A stretch of DNA of 6,355 bases from UBA7656 sp040755335. Lineage in GTDB: Bacteria > Acidobacteriota > Blastocatellia > UBA7656. A model generated the notes under the pieces. That model was not told where the DNA came from. It did no database searches and saw only the letters and a list, made by a program, of their open reading frames with translations. The stretch covers positions 1 through 6,355 of the forward strand of contig JBFMAU010000449.1 in the NCBI GenBank assembly GCA_040755335.1, given 5' to 3'. Below are positions 5,878-6,355 of the stretch, piece by piece; position 1 is the stretch's first letter, and each line of letters opens with the position of its first letter. Made by a program: the position numbers and the translations under genes.

Positions 5878-6355
5878 ATGAGGAGAAATCGCATTCGCCT
5901 TGCCGGTTCTTTGATCCGTTCATCAGCAGCCATCATCGGGTTGACGCTTCTGCTGGCCATCCAGCCCGCCTCTTCCTCCCGGTCAGAGAATCCGGTCAGT
6001 GTCGTCAAAGGCGAAATCGCCTCTACACTCGATCCGATTCCAGTCATCGCTGCCACTCCATTCGCTCCTTCACTGTCAGCCACAAAGACGGCCACTGTCG
6101 TCGGAGGCGGGAATGCCGAGCCGGGCGACACTCTGATGTACACAGTCACCATCACCAACTCCGGCCCCGACCCGGCCACCAACGTCAACTTCACTGACAC
6201 GATTGACGCCAACACCACTCTGGTCGCAGGTTCAGTGACGGCTTCTCCCATCGCCGTCAACGATTCCTACAACACTATCGGTAATGTCAATATCTCGGTT
6301 CCCGTCGCTCAGGGCGTCATCCTCAATCCGTCCGGCACAGACCTCAACCCCAACG
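5878..6355 (+). CDS. DUF11 / Ig-like repeat surface protein (N-terminal part)
   Basis: The frame opens at ATG 5878 and has no stop by the right edge, giving 159 codons of what is probably a much longer protein. Residues 1-34 are an export signal: basic start MRRNRIR, hydrophobic core IIGLTLLLAI (19-28), small residues PASSS. A linker follows. Residues about 64-122 are a DUF11 domain (PF01345 type), with the hallmarks PGDTLMYTVTITNSGPDPATNV (positions 82-103) and FTDTIDANTTLVAGSV. Residues 126 onward (AVNDSYNTIGNVNISVP) look like the start of an Ig-like/cadherin-like bacterial repeat. Such proteins are large, secreted or anchored to the cell surface, and are thought to act in adhesion or as envelope structure. 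It is transcribed away from the beta-helix gene, so the two may share control from the 803-base region between them, though nothing proves this. Confidence 0.85.
   Translation, partial: MRRNRIRLAGSLIRSSAAIIGLTLLLAIQPASSSRSENPVSVVKGEIASTLDPIPVIAATPFAPSLSATKTATVVGGGNAEPGDTLMYTVTITNSGPDPATNVNFTDTIDANTTLVAGSVTASPIAVNDSYNTIGNVNISVPVAQGVILNPSGTDLNPN

Noticed and set aside
5748..6260. A 170-codon minus-strand frame at the right end
   Set aside because: It is antisense to the DUF11 gene, whose plus-strand product has a signal peptide and clear domain motifs.

Overview
The window looks like a stretch of chromosome from a Gram-negative bacterium that secretes many surface proteins. The mix of a secreted amidohydrolase, FG-GAP/VCBS repeats, a beta-helix plus PKD protein and a DUF11 plus Ig-like protein, with strong GGAGG ribosome binding sites and moderate GC, fits Acidobacteriota (Blastocatellia-like) best. 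That placement is inference from gene style, because the window holds no rRNA or marker gene.

Layout: three genes run on the minus strand. In order of transcription they are a secreted right-handed beta-helix protein with a PKD domain (3074-5074), a secreted YtcJ-like amidohydrolase (1156-2841), and an FG-GAP/VCBS repeat protein that leaves the window at its left edge (1-1040). The gaps between them are 232 and 115 bases, so they need not form one operon. An 803-base intergenic region (5075-5877) separates the beta-helix gene from a divergent plus-strand gene. That gene starts at 5878, encodes the N-terminus of a DUF11/Ig-like surface protein, and runs off the right edge.

The most informative non-coding signals are two repeats. 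(1) At 5251-5424 lies a 174-bp element with perfect 17-bp terminal inverted repeats and a perfect 10-bp target duplication. It is a non-autonomous transposon (MITE), and it carries a GC-rich palindromic module of a different kind inside it. (2) At 2977-3054 lies a 78-bp inverted repeat. Each arm is made of three degenerate 10-bp units, and it sits just past the beta-helix stop codon.

All four proteins appear to carry export signals, so the window codes for cell-surface and envelope functions. I see no metabolic pathway linking them, and no defence system, CRISPR array, tRNA or rRNA. I found no convincing new multi-gene system; the two repeat elements deserve the closest look.
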